DNA from: Paenibacillus foliorum | GTDB lineage: Bacteria > Bacillota > Bacilli > Paenibacillales > NBRC-103111 | NCBI RefSeq assembly: GCF_013141765.1 | Contig: NZ_WHOD01000016.1 | Span: 1-64,000, forward strand | Length of the DNA: 64,000 bases | Direction of reading: 5' to 3' | Shown: positions 40,983-49,850 of the stretch, one piece after another | Layout of the letters: each line of letters opens with the position of its first letter | How positions within the stretch are numbered: position 1 is the stretch's first letter | Notes under the pieces: model-generated | The model's input: only the letters and a program-made list of their open reading frames with translations | What the model was told of the DNA's origin: nothing | Databases searched by the model: none | Made by a program: the position numbers and the translations under genes

Positions 40983-42062
40983 ATGTCAGGATTTGACGGG
41001 TTAGGAATGGGTCTAGGAAACTTATCAAGATTATCCAAAGCGAAAACACGTTCCATCAGTGCTGAAAACTTTACTGGAGAAAAAGGAAAAGGCGGAATGG
41101 CCACAGAAGGAACAGGCGCCACATGCGCAGTCGATTTGGGGCAGGGGTGGAAAATTTCCCCATCCGTAGTCATCTCAGGGAAATCCGTCTTTACAATGGC
41201 GGAAATTACAGGGCCTGGAGTAATCCAACATATATGGTTGACCTGCAACCCGAAGGTTTGGCGGCACTTTATTTTCAATATTTATTGGGATAATGAGGTC
41301 GAGCCTTCGGTAAGAGTACCGGTCGGGGACTTTTTCTGTAATGGTTGGTGCGAACGAAGCAACGTCAATTCGATGCCGATAGCGGTCAATCCGGCTGGAG
41401 GCTTTAACAGCTACTGGGAGATGCCTTTCCGTAAATCCGCCAAAATTACGATGGAAAATATATCGGATGAGGATGCCGTACTTTATTATCAAATTGATTA
41501 TGCTTTAACTGATGTCATGGAGGATGTGGCCTATTTCCATGCGCAGTACCGCCGCAGTAGCCCACTCGCCTACAAGGAAGTACATACCATCTTAGAAGGT
41601 GTAAAAGGACAAGGACATTATGTGGGTACTTATTTGGCCTGGCAGGTGAACAACAACAAATGGTTCGGAGAAGGGGAAATTAAGTTTTATATGGATGGGG
41701 ATAAAGAGTTTCCAACGATATGCGGTACAGGAACGGAAGATTATTTTGGAGGGGCATGGAACTGGGATCAGAACGGACAATATGTCACGTATTCCTCTGC
41801 ATTCTTAGGTATGCACCAAGTCATTAAACCGGATGGCTTATATCAGGCGAATCAAAGGTTTGGGATGTACCGTTGGCATATCATGGATCCGATTCGCTTC
41901 GAAGATGATTTGCGCGTAACAATTCAAGCATTGGGCTGGCGCTCAGGGAGAAGATATCTTCCGTTAAAAGACGATATCGCTTCTGTTGCGTATTGGTATC
42001 AGTCGGAGCCGCATCAATCCCATCCGGAATTGCCATGCAAGGATGATTTGGAAGTTATTTAA
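40983..42062 (+). CDS. GH172 (DUF2961) glycosidase, first copy
   Basis: A DUF2961 protein of 359 residues, now glycoside hydrolase family 172. Characterised members act on alpha-D-fructofuranosides (difructose dianhydride I) or D-arabinofuranosides. Family landmarks seen: VIQHIWLT, RVPVGDFFCNG, the glycine-rich ICGTGTEDYFGGAWNW containing a conserved Glu, and FGMYRWHIMDPIRFEDDLRV. ATG 40983 gives MSGFDGLGMGLGNLSRL, with GAAGGG 9 bp before; ATG 40974 is an alternative. No signal peptide, so it acts in the cytoplasm after import by the adjacent ABC system. Confidence 0.85.
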   Translation: MSGFDGLGMGLGNLSRLSKAKTRSISAENFTGEKGKGGMATEGTGATCAVDLGQGWKISPSVVISGKSVFTMAEITGPGVIQHIWLTCNPKVWRHFIFNIYWDNEVEPSVRVPVGDFFCNGWCERSNVNSMPIAVNPAGGFNSYWEMPFRKSAKITMENISDEDAVLYYQIDYALTDVMEDVAYFHAQYRRSSPLAYKEVHTILEGVKGQGHYVGTYLAWQVNNNKWFGEGEIKFYMDGDKEFPTICGTGTEDYFGGAWNWDQNGQYVTYSSAFLGMHQVIKPDGLYQANQRFGMYRWHIMDPIRFEDDLRVTIQALGWRSGRRYLPLKDDIASVAYWYQSEPHQSHPELPCKDDLEVI

Positions 42063-42113
42063 GTAACCGCTAACTGATTAAAAACCGATCTTAACCATAA
42101 AGGAGACTAAAAA

Positions 42114-43232
42114 ATGAACTCACTCCATACCATCTTTCAGATCAAAGAAAACCTGAAAACAAAGCGGATTTCCAGCTATGATAAAACCGGCAAAAATCGT
42201 GACTGCATTCGCATCCAAGGAGGGGAAACTTCAGAAATCGCCGTCATAGAAGGCGCGGGAATCATTAGGCATATTTGGATAACGCTTAAAACAGCGGACC
42301 CGTTCATCCGCAGAAACGCCATTATTCGGATGTATTGGGACGGGGAGACGCATCCAAGCGTAGAAGCTCCTCTTGGGGATTTCTTTGGCCAAGGATGGGG
42401 TGAGGAATATAATTTCATCTCTCTTCCATTGGCTGCAGCACCTATGAAGGGTAGGGCGTTAAACTCCTACTTCCCGATGCCTTTTGGCGATGGAGCTAAA
42501 ATCACAATTGAAAATCAGTCTGATTCGGAGATAGAGAGCATTTATTTCTACGTAGACTACGAAGTTCACCCTACTATTTCCAAGTCTGACGGCCGTTTCC
42601 ACGCCTGGTGGAACAGGGAACTGACGGAAGTACACCCAGAGGAGGGAGAAACAGAGTGGGGTATTGTGGCTGCGCAGGGAGAGAACAAGACGGATGCACA
42701 TAATTACCTTTTTGCCGACATTGAAGGAAAAGGACATTTTATCGGCATTAACTATTTTGTCGATAGCCCCGGCCCAATGTGGTATGGCGAAGGGGACGAC
42801 ATGTGGATGGTGGACGGTGAACCGTGGCCAGGATCTTTACATGGCACGGGGACCGAGGATTTCTTCAATAGTTCGTGGTGTCCCAACGAAATTTATCTTC
42901 ATCCGTATTTCGGCTACGCGCGTATTCCCAACAAATTGGGTTGGATGGGCCGCACACATTGCTATCGATTCTTTCTTGAGGATCCGATTTATTTCGATAA
43001 ATCGCTTCGCGCCAGCATCGAGCATGGCCATGATAATGCACTAACTCTTGATTTAAGTACGGTGGCATATTGGTATCAAACGGAGCCGCATAAAATTTAT
43101 CCGCCTCTGCCGGGTAGGGGGCTGCGACAGAACATGCCGGAGGTCACAGTTCGGGATGTTCATATGTGGCGCCATGAATGGAGAGAGGCGATGGGCGGGG
43201 GCAAGACGCTTTGGGGAAATGAGCGTAAATAG
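42114..43232 (+). CDS. GH172 (DUF2961) glycosidase, second copy
   Basis: A second DUF2961/GH172 enzyme of 372 residues, clearly paralogous to the preceding gene: IIRHIWIT, EAPLGDFFGQGWG, LHGTGTEDFFNSSWC and MGRTHCYRFFLEDPIYFDKS line up with its neighbour. Overall similarity looks moderate, so the two probably differ in linkage or form a hetero-oligomer (GH172 proteins are known as trimers and hexamers). It is cytoplasmic, without a signal peptide. It lies 51 bp after the first copy, with AAAGGAG before the ATG. The operon terminator is at 43599-43637. Confidence 0.85.
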   Translation: MNSLHTIFQIKENLKTKRISSYDKTGKNRDCIRIQGGETSEIAVIEGAGIIRHIWITLKTADPFIRRNAIIRMYWDGETHPSVEAPLGDFFGQGWGEEYNFISLPLAAAPMKGRALNSYFPMPFGDGAKITIENQSDSEIESIYFYVDYEVHPTISKSDGRFHAWWNRELTEVHPEEGETEWGIVAAQGENKTDAHNYLFADIEGKGHFIGINYFVDSPGPMWYGEGDDMWMVDGEPWPGSLHGTGTEDFFNSSWCPNEIYLHPYFGYARIPNKLGWMGRTHCYRFFLEDPIYFDKSLRASIEHGHDNALTLDLSTVAYWYQTEPHKIYPPLPGRGLRQNMPEVTVRDVHMWRHEWREAMGGGKTLWGNERK

Positions 43233-43886
43233 TAATAGAAAACAAACAAGCTTTCAATGTTATTCCACCAAAATTCATTTTTGGATCCCTAGGAACGAAT
43301 ATACCAACACAGCTGAAACATCTTGTTTATGTCTTTTAATCGTAACACTTAGAGTTCAGGGTATAAATAAGCTAATAAAAAATTCACAGCATGTCCCATT
43401 TCAAATAGATACGCGCTTCTTCTCTCGATATTTGATAGAGGAGCGAGGAAAAGAGCCATTCAAAAACTGAGACGATTAAAGCAGATATCGAAAATATTCT
43501 TATGAAGCGGGATACGCTTAGTATTAGCGTTTCTTAGCATTAAAAGCAGGGTGAAAGAACCTTTTTACCTATGTTCAAATAACATAATCTTCAAACACAA
43601 TAGACCCCTTAGCTGATGCTAAGAGGTCTATTTTATTGGAGTGGCAGCTTCCTTCTTTCATTATCTGTGGTGCTGCGCTTGCGCTATGTGGCGCATGCTA
43701 AACAACCCTCAATTATATAAATGGATGGTTGTTTATGTAGAGGTGTAATAGGCAAAACGAGAATAGTTTCCTTTCGTCTAAGCAGGGGAAATATCCAATG
43801 AAGCATCGCTTGTTAATTCGAGATCCTTGACTCGACCAGCCTCAAATGTTTTTACATGTAGGGAGTGAAACAGTATAGCAATCACG
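43233..43886. other. Intergenic region after the GH172 genes
   Basis: It holds the terminator at 43599-43637 and, near 43826-43875, the first of two imperfect direct repeats flanking the IS110 remnant (second copy near 44573-44618). No gene is seen. Confidence 0.4.
43599..43637. terminator. Terminator after the GH172 operon
   Basis: AATAGACC and CTTAGC (43599-43613) pair with GCTAAG and GGTCTATT (43618-43632), followed by TTATT. Confidence 0.8.
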
Positions 43887-44489
43887 TCAAGCCCCAAGGG
43901 GGTATTTTAAAAAAAAGTTTAATTGCTCACCGGCAGTTAACATGCCTTTTGGGGTAGCAAACTCCTTGAGAAGTAGCAAAGAAACCTTAGAATACAGATC
44001 ACCGAAGATCCCTCTGTAATCCGGAAAGACTTGATCTAGCACAGCTTGGAACTGCAGTTTTACCTGCACATACATTTGAGTAAGTGAGTCGTACTGACGT
44101 GTTAGATGCCGAAGGTTCAGCAACTCAATTCCTCTTTGATTATGATCTTCAAACTCCTCCTTGTAGTACAGTTCACATAATTGATAGGCATCCACGGCAT
44201 CGGTTTTCACCTTGCGTAGAGTGACTTCTTGGCTTGGTGAGAGATGAGGGGATTTACAACTAAAAATAAAATACGTTGCTCCTCGAGGAACTGAATGACA
44301 GCCTGATGGTAATGACCTGTTGATTTTTCGGTCTTATTCTGAACATCTACAATGATGTTTAGAAGCTGCTAAGGTCCTTCCCTATTATGCAGAAAACGAA
44401 ATGTTATACCGTATGACTGGCCCTTATCTAAGAAAATCTGGCCATCACTTTTTCCCTTTGAAATATCCAGACCGATGACTGGATTCATA
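43887..44489 (-). pseudogene. IS110-family transposase, N-terminal half with frameshifts
   Basis: On the minus strand from ATG near 44489 the sequence reads MNPVIGLDISKGKSDGQIF, the typical IS110 start with the first catalytic Asp. Later come AVIQFLEEQRILFLVVNPLI and, in another frame, VKTDAVDAYQLCELYYKEE with the conserved second acidic motif. At least two frame changes and a stop break the gene. It ends near YPLGA before the Ser-containing C-terminal domain. It is unrelated in detail to the element at 8839 and sits between two imperfect 45-bp direct repeats. Confidence 0.7.
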
Positions 44490-44604
44490 AACACTCTCCC
44501 TTTCTAGAGTTTATTGCCGGTACCCCTAATTACAACTCATAGTTCCACAACATCACTTGTTATACGAGATCTTTTCGTCTCAACCAGCTTAAACATGGTT
44601 TCTA

Positions 44605-45001
44605 CAAGTAGGGGGCGATCAGTTTTAGCGACGGGTTATCGAAGTCTTTTCCCCGGGTTATTTTATCCACTTTCGGACAGTTACCTGGACGATATTAAAG
44701 CCAAGTTTGAACGCCAACTGTCCGAAAGCAATCTGGAGAAAGTTGAATTACAGATATATGAAGAGATTGAATATCTGTCGAGACCTGAGGATGTACTGAT
44801 CAAGAAATGTTTTGGTCAGAAGGAAACATTGAAGAAAAATGTCTGGCAGGAATGCCAGAAAGATGTTGCAACAGAGGGTTTACGAATGCGTATGATATAG
44901 AAAAGAAGGATTCTGATCAATAATCCTGTTGCGATGGACTGGATCCAGATCGAGCAGGACTTGCGCAGCGGTAACCAAATTGCCCGTTCGGTCGCTGCAT
45001 G
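44605..45001 (+). pseudogene. Fragments of unidentified coding sequence
   Basis: A frame reading SDSYLDDIKAKFERQLSESN and YEEIEYLSRPEDVLIKKCFG ends at TAG 44898. A second short piece nearby reads VAMDWIQIEQDLRSGNQIAR. Charge pattern and helix periodicity look coding, but there are no credible starts and the family is not recognised. A very strong terminator follows. Confidence 0.35.
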
Positions 45002-45059
45002 AAAAAGCTGCAGTCTACTCTCTGTGCGTAGACATAGAGAGTAGACTGCAGCTTTTTTT
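45002..45059. terminator. Very strong bidirectional terminator
   Basis: Perfect 22-bp arms (45002-45023 and 45036-45057) with a 12-base loop and flanking A5/T7 tracts. It lies just beyond the stop of the LtrA-like gene (minus), which it can terminate. Confidence 0.85.
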
Positions 45060-45102
45060 GTCGCGATTCGAGCCGTATATTTCGGTAGAGGAGAGGTTAG
45101 CT

Positions 45103-46200
45103 TTACGTCGTTGTTATTTTGGCATAGATTATAAAGAATAGGGCCAGTTCACCCACAAGGACTAGGTCAGGGACAGTCACAATCAAACTGAACGCGAATA
45201 GACTTGCTAACAGACCACTAAGTAAGAAGAAATGATACGTTTTTAATTTGTGTTGTTCATATCTGTATTGATGAAACGTAATTGTCGTAGCAATGAAATA
45301 AAGGAATGAGGAACCATAAATAAAGGTTAAGCCAAAGAAATAACTGATATCATGGAGGAATATCAGTTTTATGGAAGCAGCAATCATGCTTAGCGACATG
45401 AGAATAAAGAGATGACCATAGATAATGGCATGTCCAACGGTTTTTACTGATTTGTTCACCTTTTTCTCCATATTATCAAAATACTGCCACCACATGGACA
45501 TAATTAGAATGAAGGAAGTGACAGAGAATAATATGGAATTCCAGTCCCCTTGCTGCGGTTGTAATACCGAAAGGGTGCTGACAATCAATTCTCCAAAAAG
45601 AATGAGTGTCAGTGACGCAAAGCGCTCTAACAAATGAGCCGTGTTGGTCGGCATCTTGATTAAATACTTACGCCCAAATACAGGCATTAGAATATCCACG
45701 AAAATACCGATGTATAACACAATGTAACGAAGCCATGAATCGAAAAAGATGGAACATGCAGATAGGAGTATACCAATCCAGAATCGGGTTCCCAAATAGT
45801 GAGCTACTGACCTTCTATCTCCCGTTTCCCTCTTTCGGACGACTAGATATTGTATGGCTGTTAAAGATCTCAAACCGATATATCCGATTAGAAATGCATA
45901 ATAATATGGATCAAAATTAGCTGATAAGCTAGACGTCATGATTAGGACGAACACCATTTGAACAATCATATAAATACGTTGATTTAATATGTCTTGTCCG
46001 AAACGATTAATAAACATCGTTTGTCCTACCCAGGACCACCAAACTGGAATGAACATTAACACATATTTAAATAAATACTCGAATGGAATGTGTCCAGCCT
46101 CCACCTGAAGCAGAACATATGTGGTTGTCGCAACAGCTGCAACAAATATTAAATCGTAAAATAACTCTAACCATGTCACTTTCTTCTCTGCCATATTCAA
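45103..46200 (-). CDS. ltrA: Low temperature requirement A (LtrA)-like membrane protein
   Basis: A membrane protein of about 365 residues with some ten helices. The family start motif EKKVTWLELFYDLIFVAAV is at the N-terminus, and HLLERFASLTLILFGELIV is the central conserved segment with Glu residues in the membrane. LtrA was first linked to growth of Listeria at low temperature; the molecular function is unknown. The start is uncertain: TTG 46200 has the best spacing from GGGAG, while GTG 46224 and ATG 46194 are alternatives. Confidence 0.85.
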   Translation of the reverse strand: MNMAEKKVTWLELFYDLIFVAAVATTTYVLLQVEAGHIPFEYLFKYVLMFIPVWWSWVGQTMFINRFGQDILNQRIYMIVQMVFVLIMTSSLSANFDPYYYAFLIGYIGLRSLTAIQYLVVRKRETGDRRSVAHYLGTRFWIGILLSACSIFFDSWLRYIVLYIGIFVDILMPVFGRKYLIKMPTNTAHLLERFASLTLILFGELIVSTLSVLQPQQGDWNSILFSVTSFILIMSMWWQYFDNMEKKVNKSVKTVGHAIIYGHLFILMSLSMIAASIKLIFLHDISYFFGLTFIYGSSFLYFIATTITFHQYRYEQHKLKTYHFFLLSGLLASLFAFSLIVTVPDLVLVGELALFFIIYAKITTT

Positions 46201-46509
46201 CAAAGCTTCACTCCCTACACTCACTTATAATATGATAAAGACGAAGAAATGGAAAGGGGAATCATGAGGTGAAAACCACTGGATTAATTTGTGAAAGTTT
46301 AAGGACAGGTTCTTATTTATCGCTCAAGAGTTATCGAAATACGATGAGTCGGTACAATTTCAATAGATTGAAATAAAGGACTTGCATTTTTTTAAAGAGG
46401 ACTTAGAGGTAGGTGGTGATCCTTTTCCTGTAGTTCATTTCAAAACCGCTATTCAAGACGAAAAAAATGGTGAGACACACTGTTACAACACCCATTCGTA
46501 TCACAAGAT

Positions 46510-46632
46510 ATATTAAACTTGATGTTTACCCCTTACGCAGAAGTAGATTGGGCGCCTAATCAAAGTTATGGATATGAATGGTTTTTAAATGAAAAATCTC
46601 GTTATATTGTTGGAGGCTATTCAATTGATTGA
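46510..46632 (+). pseudogene. Possible fragment of a serine hydrolase (beta-lactamase family)
   Basis: The frame LMFTPYAEVDWAPNQSYGYE and WFLNEKSRYIVGGYS resembles the YGYGW...GG region of class C beta-lactamase-like hydrolases. Only about 38 codons remain, ending at TGA 46630. The assignment is tentative. Confidence 0.35.
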
Positions 46633-46688
46633 TGAGAAGATGTTCTTGATCATGTGAAACTCATGGCTCTATAGTCAATATTTCAAAG

Positions 46689-46716
46689 AAGAGCATCCTT
46701 TGCGGGATGGGCTTTT
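46689..46716 (+). terminator. Hairpin terminator
   Basis: GAGCATCC (46691-46698) faces GGATGGGC (46705-46712), followed by TTTT. Confidence 0.6.
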
Positions 46717-46776
46717 AATACTTGCTGATAAGATAGCGTGGAGAACAACAATATATATCATAATAAAGGTAGTACG

Positions 46777-46854
46777 TTAAACTCCCATGAAAATTAAAAC
46801 TGGTAAAAACCCAAAAATGACAAGAAAAAATAGACTTAGCCAAAAGATAGACAT
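46777..46854 (-). CDS. 25-residue predicted membrane peptide
   Basis: An ATG with a near-ideal ribosome site (AAAGGAG, five bases before) encodes a 25-residue peptide starting MSIFWLSLFFLVIFGFLPV and ending FMGV. It is one continuous hydrophobic helix. The length and composition fit small regulatory or toxin-like membrane proteins. Its stop lies about 60 bp before the terminator at 46689-46716, which could also serve this strand. No antisense RNA was identified. It is too short for standard gene callers. Confidence 0.5.
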   Translation of the reverse strand: MSIFWLSLFFLVIFGFLPVLIFMGV

Positions 46855-47083
46855 ATATTCTCCTTTAAGTTCTTGATGAAAGCATATAGTGAATTATACT
46901 ACTCTTTATTTCGCTATACTGCCAGTTATCTTAATACCTCCGCCAGTCTAATACAAGAGGTTCGTCATGCCGAATTTGGAGCTATCCGTCTGCGTTCATC
47001 AAACTCCATAGGTGCAGGCCAATCAAAATGAGCCTGATCTGGACGAGCTGCCGCCGCAGTAGCATTCTTGGGCTTCATCCCAT
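46855..47083. other. Intergenic region
   Basis: This is the upstream region of the small membrane peptide and the downstream region of the ferritin-like gene. No further gene is seen. Confidence 0.35.
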
Positions 47084-47641
47084 TCAAGCTTCCTGATTTG
47101 GCAAGCAGCTGCTAAGATGAGCAATCCATGTTCCTACATGTGGATCAAGTTTTGTTGCTGAATAACCCTGTCCTCGGAGCTCCTCCAGCTCACGTTCTAT
47201 ATAGGATACATACCGTCTCACATACCGGATTCCCAACGCATTGGCTGCATGATCAGCTACTTCCAGATAGTCTCGATAGAACTCGCTAAGGCTATTAAAC
47301 ATCCAGATATACCCTCTTAGAAAGCTTGCTTCATCGGGGGCATGCACGAGCTCTTTGCCCAGCTGGGCTAGAGCTGGCTCCATATTCGCTTCCCGATGCC
47401 CACCACGCAATTCTTCCAAACGTCCTTGAAGTTCATATACCCGTTCGGCGTGGCCAAACAGGAGATAGCCCAGTTGAATTTTACGCTCCCATCTTGGTAC
47501 TTTTAAAAACCAGCCTGCCAGCGCTCTGACGCAGCTATGCTCGATGTAGGCGCAGCGTCGCAGCAGCTCGACTGTTTTTGCGATATCAAATCCGTTGTAC
47601 TTTTGTTCGTGAAGGTTTGCTGAACCTGAACAAAAGTACAA
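47084..47641 (-). CDS. Ferritin-like helical protein, possibly 5'-truncated
   Basis: About 185 codons, strongly helical. CAYIEHSCVRALAGWFLKVP and FGHAERVYELQGRLEELRG give an E-x-x-H type pair, and YRDYLEVADHAANALGIRY a second helix pair, suggesting a ferritin-like four-helix bundle (DUF455/MiaE-like) that could bind a di-iron centre. The only start is TTG 47641, which lies inside a perfect inverted repeat and has no clear ribosome site. The true start may be missing or the protein truncated. It is divergent from the aldo/keto reductase gene and could belong to the same pathway. Confidence 0.55.
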   Translation of the reverse strand: MYFCSGSANLHEQKYNGFDIAKTVELLRRCAYIEHSCVRALAGWFLKVPRWERKIQLGYLLFGHAERVYELQGRLEELRGGHREANMEPALAQLGKELVHAPDEASFLRGYIWMFNSLSEFYRDYLEVADHAANALGIRYVRRYVSYIERELEELRGQGYSATKLDPHVGTWIAHLSSCLPNQEA

Positions 47642-47642
47642 C
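47594..47642. promoter_or_regulatory. Perfect inverted repeat, probable operator
   Basis: GTTGTACTTTTGTTC (47594-47608) and GAACAAAAGTACAAC (47628-47642) are perfect 15-bp complements. Inside lies AGGTT/AACCT. The right arm lies 86 bp before the aldo/keto reductase ATG. A single near-identical arm GAACAAATGTACAAC lies 78 bp before the phytanoyl-CoA dioxygenase ATG. Confidence 0.6.
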
Positions 47643-47728
47643 TTTTACTACAGGTTTGGCGATGTTTTGAATTCTTTTTCATGATACAAATAAGACAGGT
47701 CTGGATTCGCTTAAGAAGGGAGACATTT

Positions 47729-48724
47729 ATGCAATCGTCCATATTCGCCCGTTCGGGTGAAACCATTAGCAGGCTTGGCTTTGGCGGTATGGGTTTAAAT
47801 GGTATTTTTGGGCAGCAGGATGATGCTGCAATGATCCGTTCCCTTGTATATGCACTTGAGAACGGGATTAATTTTATTGACACGGCAAGAGTCTACGGAA
47901 GATCGGAAGAGCTCATAGGTAAGGCTTTAAAGGAGTGGAGAGGCGAAAAACCGTTCATTGCAACGAAAGCGGCTGCGTCTGCACCGCCTCATTCGTTACC
48001 CGGTGCAGGCTTTCACTTTCCGCTGGATGTACAATCCACCTATCCGCCAGGATCGATTCGGGCAAGTGTGGAGCAATCGCTGCAGGCCATGGATATAGAG
48101 ACACTGGACCTGCTCCAGCTTCATGTGTATTGGCCTCAGTGGGATGCTGTAGATTATTGGATGGAAGAGCTGCTTAGGCTGAAAGAGGAAGGGAAGGTTC
48201 GCTATTTGGGCGTTTCCCTGCCAGACCACCGGCATGATCATGCGATTTCATTGGTTAGAGCAGGAGTGATCGATTCGGTGCAGACAATCGTCAATATATT
48301 TGACTCGGTGGCGCTTGATTGTCTGGTTCCGATCTGTCAGGAGAATCAAGTGGCAGTCATAGCAAGGGTTATTCTGGACGAAGGTGGACTGACCGGATTT
48401 TTGAAGGAGGATACAGCCATTCCCGAGTCCGATTATCGTTACAATTACTTTGACTGTCAGCCAAGAAGCGTTTACCTGGACAAGGTGAATCGTCTTTGCC
48501 AATATATTCCTCAATATGCAAGCTCATTAACTGAGCTGGCGATTAAATTCGTGCTGAAGGACCCTGGTGTGACGGTCGCGATTTCTTCGATGCAGGTACT
48601 GGAATACGCAGCGGAAAATATTGCAGCCTGCGACAAAGAAGCGTTGCCGGATGAGCTGTTTGAGCTTATTAAAATACGAGAGCGCTGGATCCGACATTTT
48701 TATCATGCAAGGAGACATTTATGA
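47729..48724 (+). CDS. Aldo/keto reductase family protein
   Basis: An NAD(P)H-dependent oxidoreductase with the AKR TIM barrel, about 331 residues. The catalytic Asp and Tyr are in GINFIDTARVYGRSEELIG; the Lys region is FIATKAA; the His follows in LDLLQLHVYW. LREEGKVRYLGVSL-like sequence (LKEEGKVRYLGVSLPDH) gives the cofactor side. ATG 47729 is used, with AAGGGAG before it. Its stop overlaps the ATG of the creatininase-like gene (ATGA), so both are made together. The substrate is unknown, probably a sugar or polyol derivative. Confidence 0.88.
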   Translation: MQSSIFARSGETISRLGFGGMGLNGIFGQQDDAAMIRSLVYALENGINFIDTARVYGRSEELIGKALKEWRGEKPFIATKAAASAPPHSLPGAGFHFPLDVQSTYPPGSIRASVEQSLQAMDIETLDLLQLHVYWPQWDAVDYWMEELLRLKEEGKVRYLGVSLPDHRHDHAISLVRAGVIDSVQTIVNIFDSVALDCLVPICQENQVAVIARVILDEGGLTGFLKEDTAIPESDYRYNYFDCQPRSVYLDKVNRLCQYIPQYASSLTELAIKFVLKDPGVTVAISSMQVLEYAAENIAACDKEALPDELFELIKIRERWIRHFYHARRHL

Positions 48725-49626
48725 GCAATGCCTCTGAAGCCATGTCCAAGGTTCTGTGGGCCGAGTTGTTCCCGGCTGAATTGATTGCCCGTCAGCAGGA
48801 GTGTCCCATCGTGTTTGTACCGCTGGGCTTATGTGAGCCGCATGGTCAGATCAGTGCTTTTGGTCTAGATACTTTCAAGACGGAATATTTATGCGCGAGA
48901 GTAGCCCGTCAGGTGGGTGGCATTGTCGCTCCCAGTATGGGCTATCATGTGCACGAGGCGGGGCCTTCGGCCAAATTTCTGGAGGATAACGTTGGAGAGC
49001 ATAACCCCTTTATGTCTTCGGTTCCTCCGTACGTATTTTACCATTTCTTCTTATATCAGCTGCGCTCGTTCTATAATGCGGGCTTTCAATCGGCAGTGAT
49101 TTTGTCCGGACACGGTGGAGCGCATGTGCACGATCTTCGACAAATTTCCCGGATGTTTCAGGAGCAGACTGGGATGAGCATTTGGTATGGAACGGATTTT
49201 GATCTGGTCGAGGGCACGTATACCGGAGATCATGCCGGAAAATACGAGATATCCATGTTGATGCATATTCGTCCCGACCTGATTGATCCTTCAAAGAAAG
49301 GATTGGAGGAGCTAGACGGGGCTGGAGGACGACTGGCGGCCGCACATGATGCCAATGAGGCGACTCGGGAGTATGGTGAACAAATTTGCCGTGCATGCGA
49401 ACTTGCATTAAGTCGCATCGCGGCTGATCTTGGACAACGATCCCAAGCTGTGACAAATCGAATGCCGCTTCCCTATGAAGTGGTTGAGGATCTATGGTCA
49501 CAGATTGTACAATCCGCCGAGATGGGTACTGAGCATTGGGCAGCCTTGCAGCCAAGGGCAGGTCAATCGCCTGTCTCCGAGCAGTCCCGATGGAAGCCTT
49601 ATGAGCATATCCGTATGCGTGACTAG
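48721..49626 (+). CDS. Creatininase-family amidohydrolase
   Basis: A creatininase/Fapy-deformylase family protein of 301 residues. Metal ligands are visible in VFVPLGLCEPHGQISAFGLD (Glu, His, Asp) and in AVILSGHGGAHVHDL; the late Glu is near GDHAGKYEISMLM. The family opens cyclic amides or acts on formamido compounds and uses a di-metal site. Characterised members include creatininase, ArfB, MftE and 3-dehydro-scyllo-inosose hydrolase (IolN type). That last possibility fits the Gfo/Idh and sugar-transport context but is not proven. Confidence 0.85.
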   Translation: MSNASEAMSKVLWAELFPAELIARQQECPIVFVPLGLCEPHGQISAFGLDTFKTEYLCARVARQVGGIVAPSMGYHVHEAGPSAKFLEDNVGEHNPFMSSVPPYVFYHFFLYQLRSFYNAGFQSAVILSGHGGAHVHDLRQISRMFQEQTGMSIWYGTDFDLVEGTYTGDHAGKYEISMLMHIRPDLIDPSKKGLEELDGAGGRLAAAHDANEATREYGEQICRACELALSRIAADLGQRSQAVTNRMPLPYEVVEDLWSQIVQSAEMGTEHWAALQPRAGQSPVSEQSRWKPYEHIRMRD

Positions 49627-49664
49627 CCTGCAATCATTTAAAAGCACAGTGAATAAAGAGCGGA

Positions 49665-49716
49665 GCGGCCAAATGATCCTGGAGAAGCGTAAGCGATCGG
49701 AGAGATATTTGGCCGC
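49665..49716. terminator. Hairpin after the creatininase-like gene
   Basis: GCGGCCAAAT (49665-49674) and ATTTGGCCGC (49707-49716) are perfect complements, with a 32-base loop and a later TACTTTTT. It probably terminates the two-gene operon. Confidence 0.55.
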
Positions 49717-49757
49717 GCAGCGGTACTTTTTCACCAGACTCCTAGGGATGGAAGGTT

Positions 49758-49772
49758 GAACAAATGTACAAC
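49758..49772. promoter_or_regulatory. Half operator upstream of the dioxygenase-like gene
   Basis: GAACAAATGTACAAC differs at one base from the arms of the inverted repeat at 47594-47642 and lies at a similar distance from the next start codon. Confidence 0.45.
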
Positions 49773-49850
49773 TAATTGATTGAAATGAAGCAGTGAAGAA
49801 AATGTTTTTTCGATATAGTTATAGCATACCATCCAAGGAGGGCTTACCCC

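Larger units (their letters stand above)
46225..46776. other. Gene-poor stretch with debris
   Basis: It contains a short coding-like remnant at 46510-46632 and a terminator at 46689-46716. Another fragment near 46385-46485 reads HFFKEDLEVGGDPFPVVHFK without start or end; its family is unknown. Confidence 0.35.

Noticed and set aside
44929..45141. 70-codon frame across the strong terminator at 45002-45059
   Set aside because: Much of it encodes the two arms of a perfect 22-bp inverted repeat, so the frame is not independent evidence of a gene.
47503..47883. 126-codon minus-strand frame
   Set aside because: It overlaps the well-supported aldo/keto reductase start and the ferritin-like gene in another frame and has no family match.
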